7,088 nucleotides of DNA from Deltaproteobacteria bacterium. GTDB taxonomy: Bacteria; Desulfobacterota; Desulfobacteria; Desulfobacterales; JAFDCJ01. Positions 5,972 to 7,088 of this stretch are shown here, in pieces. Within the stretch, counting starts at the first letter, position 1. Each line of letters begins with the position of its first letter. Position numbers and translations under genes: made by a program. The notes under the pieces were generated by a model, which saw nothing but the letters and a program-made list of their open reading frames with translations, searched no databases and had not been told where the DNA came from. Where the stretch lies: assembly GCA_019310665.1 (NCBI GenBank), contig JAFDDW010000091.1:1-7088 (forward strand), written 5' to 3'.

Positions 5972-6085
5972 ATGTTAGAAAAAGAAGATTATAATTATAA
6001 AAAAAAGTTATTTAAGATATTTTCTGATTATCGACAACAAAGTCGAGATAAAGGAATCAATCATTTTATATCTACTGAAACTTAA
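5972..6085 (+). CDS. Possible 37-residue small protein, unknown function
   Basis: ATG at 5972 opens a 37-codon frame ending with TAA at 6083-6085. An AGGAAG ribosome binding site (5961-5966) lies five bases before it. The frame ends 20 bases before the next start, a spacing typical of co-translated genes. The peptide begins MLEKEDYNYKKKLFKIF and is polar, with eight Lys/Arg and six Asp/Glu. It has no signal peptide, no membrane segment and no cysteines. I do not recognise it. Its GC content is about 21% (24 of 114 bases), far below the flanking genes, so it may be imported DNA, an AT-rich leader with a chance frame, or a genuine small gene. The ribosome binding site and spacing argue for translation; the length and composition argue for caution. 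Confidence 0.35.
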   Translation: MLEKEDYNYKKKLFKIFSDYRQQSRDKGINHFISTET

Positions 6086-6105
6086 AAGGCTAAGGGGCAG
6101 AAAAT

Positions 6106-7088
6106 ATGTATCAACCCTTCCACGACGTAGTTAGCAACGTCTCGCAAACCATTTTGACCCATGAAAAAGCCTTGAATCGTCCCATTATCGGCGTTATGCC
6201 GGCCTATTTTCCCATGGAGTTGATTGATGCGGCCGGAGGCTATCCGGTACAGCTGTGGGGCAATAATCTGCCCCTTGAAAATGCAGACGCTTATTTGCAG
6301 TCCTACTGCTGCTCGGTGGCAAGGTCAGTTCTGGAGCTGGAGTTGAGAGGGATTGCCAACATGGTCAAAGGTTATGCCTTCACCTCGCTTTGCGACACGT
6401 TGGTGAATTTGCGAGAAATTTATCGCCATATTTTTACCAAACCGACAGTGGAACTCTCCATTCCCATTACACGGACCGTGGAAGCCCGCAACAATTATTT
6501 AAAAAGTGTTGTCCAATCGGTAACAGACGGGTTGGAAGAGATCACCGGAAAGAAAATGTCGCCCGAGACACTGCAACAAGCGTCAAAACGAGTTGGTCGT
6601 ACCCGGGCGCTGCAAAGACGGCTTTACCGGCTCCGGCGTGAAAACCCGGGGCTTGTTAAAAATCATAATTTCTACACGGTCATCAAGGCCGGCTTTTTTC
6701 TGCCGGCTGATGTTTACAACCAGATGCTCGAGAAATTACTAAAGGGTTTGGAAAAGCTTAGCATAACCGAGAATAAGCGACCCAAATTGCTTGTCTCCGG
6801 TATGGTTTTTGACCCCATCGAAGTTTATAAAATCTTTGATGAATCCGGGGTCGGCATTGTTGATGATGACTTTGCCAATGGTTGGAGAAGTGTTGCCAAA
6901 GACGCGTTGAAAACGGATAATCTGGTGGAAGGCGTCACCGAATACCTTTTTAATCCGGCGCCGTGCTGTTGCATCTATCATCCGGATTGTGACCGCCATA
7001 CCTATTTACTGGACAAAGTAAAAGAATCCGGGGCTGACGGCGTACTGTTCTGGTATATAAAGTTTTGCGAACCGGATGCCTTTGACAG
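6106..7088 (+). CDS. 2-hydroxyacyl-CoA dehydratase D-component / benzoyl-CoA reductase family subunit (partial)
   Basis: The frame runs open from ATG 6106 to the window edge (327 codons plus two bases), with AAGGGG eight bases upstream of the start. Family features in order are IGVMPAYFPMELIDAAGGYP (28-47), the cluster-ligand site YCCSVARS (67-74), SLCDT (94-98), an alpha-helical middle, NPAPCCCIYHPDCD (283-296), and IKFCEPDAFD (318-327). The spacing matches the HgdA/HgdB, FldB/FldC and BcrB/BcrC family, whose subunits bind a [4Fe-4S] cluster through three cysteines; Cys69, Cys96 and Cys321 are the candidates. Family members are about 380-440 residues, so roughly 50-110 are missing. Such proteins work in pairs and receive electrons from an ATP-driven activase (HgdC or BcrAD type), which is not in the window. 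Reaction possibilities are dehydration of a 2-hydroxyacyl-CoA, reduction of an aryl-CoA, or a double-cubane reductase. The sequence does not choose between them. The beta-oxidation neighbours show only that the product or substrate is probably a CoA ester. Confidence 0.88.
   Translation, partial: MYQPFHDVVSNVSQTILTHEKALNRPIIGVMPAYFPMELIDAAGGYPVQLWGNNLPLENADAYLQSYCCSVARSVLELELRGIANMVKGYAFTSLCDTLVNLREIYRHIFTKPTVELSIPITRTVEARNNYLKSVVQSVTDGLEEITGKKMSPETLQQASKRVGRTRALQRRLYRLRRENPGLVKNHNFYTVIKAGFFLPADVYNQMLEKLLKGLEKLSITENKRPKLLVSGMVFDPIEVYKIFDESGVGIVDDDFANGWRSVAKDALKTDNLVEGVTEYLFNPAPCCCIYHPDCDRHTYLLDKVKESGADGVLFWYIKFCEPDAFD

Larger units (their letters stand above)
5882..6029. repeat. 14-bp direct repeat GATATTTTCTGATT flanking the thiolase-downstream gap
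   Basis: The string occurs exactly at 5882-5895, overlapping the thiolase stop, and at 6016-6029, inside the possible small gene at 5972-6085. The copies are 134 bp apart. It could mark a short duplication or insertion, or be chance in AT-rich DNA. Confidence 0.45.

Noticed and set aside
6390..6641. An 83-codon + strand frame within the dehydratase-family gene
   Set aside because: It is the family gene read in another frame. The true frame carries the conserved cysteine motifs and runs to the window edge.

Overview
The window holds five protein-coding genes, all on the + strand, that together look like a fatty-acid (acyl-CoA) beta-oxidation locus of an anaerobic bacterium. A sulfate-reducing or syntrophic relative of the Desulfobacterota (former Deltaproteobacteria) is the best guess. 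This rests on the clustering of separate beta-oxidation genes next to an oxygen-sensitive 2-hydroxyacyl-CoA dehydratase / benzoyl-CoA reductase type protein, on medium-GC coding sequence, and on intergenic gaps full of short degenerate tandem repeats. It is an inference; no taxonomic marker is present.

Layout: 1-142 is the 3' end of an acyl-CoA dehydrogenase. 143-294 is a gap with a 9-bp tandem repeat. 295-1956 encodes a FadD-like AMP-forming acyl-CoA ligase. 1957-2302 is a 346-bp gap with a heptad repeat, a REP-like hairpin and a 23-bp repeat. 2303-4432 encodes a FadB-type fused enoyl-CoA hydratase / 3-hydroxyacyl-CoA dehydrogenase. 4433-4671 is a gap with three further mini-repeat tracts, one of the same 9-bp family as the first gap. 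4672-5883 encodes a FadA-type thiolase. 5884-6105 is an AT-rich gap with a weak hairpin, a dyad and a possible 37-codon gene. 6106 to the right edge is the first 327 codons of a 2-hydroxyacyl-CoA dehydratase D-component / benzoyl-CoA reductase family subunit.

Together the first four proteins complete the cycle: the ligase activates a carboxylic acid to acyl-CoA, the dehydrogenase makes the 2-enoyl-CoA, the fused protein hydrates it and oxidises the 3-hydroxyacyl-CoA, and the thiolase releases acetyl-CoA. The last gene is not part of classical beta-oxidation. It points to radical, ATP-activated chemistry on a CoA thioester (2-hydroxyacyl-CoA dehydration or ring reduction) and should need an activase, perhaps encoded just outside the window.

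The enzymes themselves are ordinary. The more unusual material is between the genes: gaps of 150-350 bp where a tight operon might be expected, the first three carrying short-period repeats (7, 8, 9 and 23 bp), with one repeat family placed directly after two different stop codons. No mobile element, CRISPR array, tRNA or rRNA was seen.
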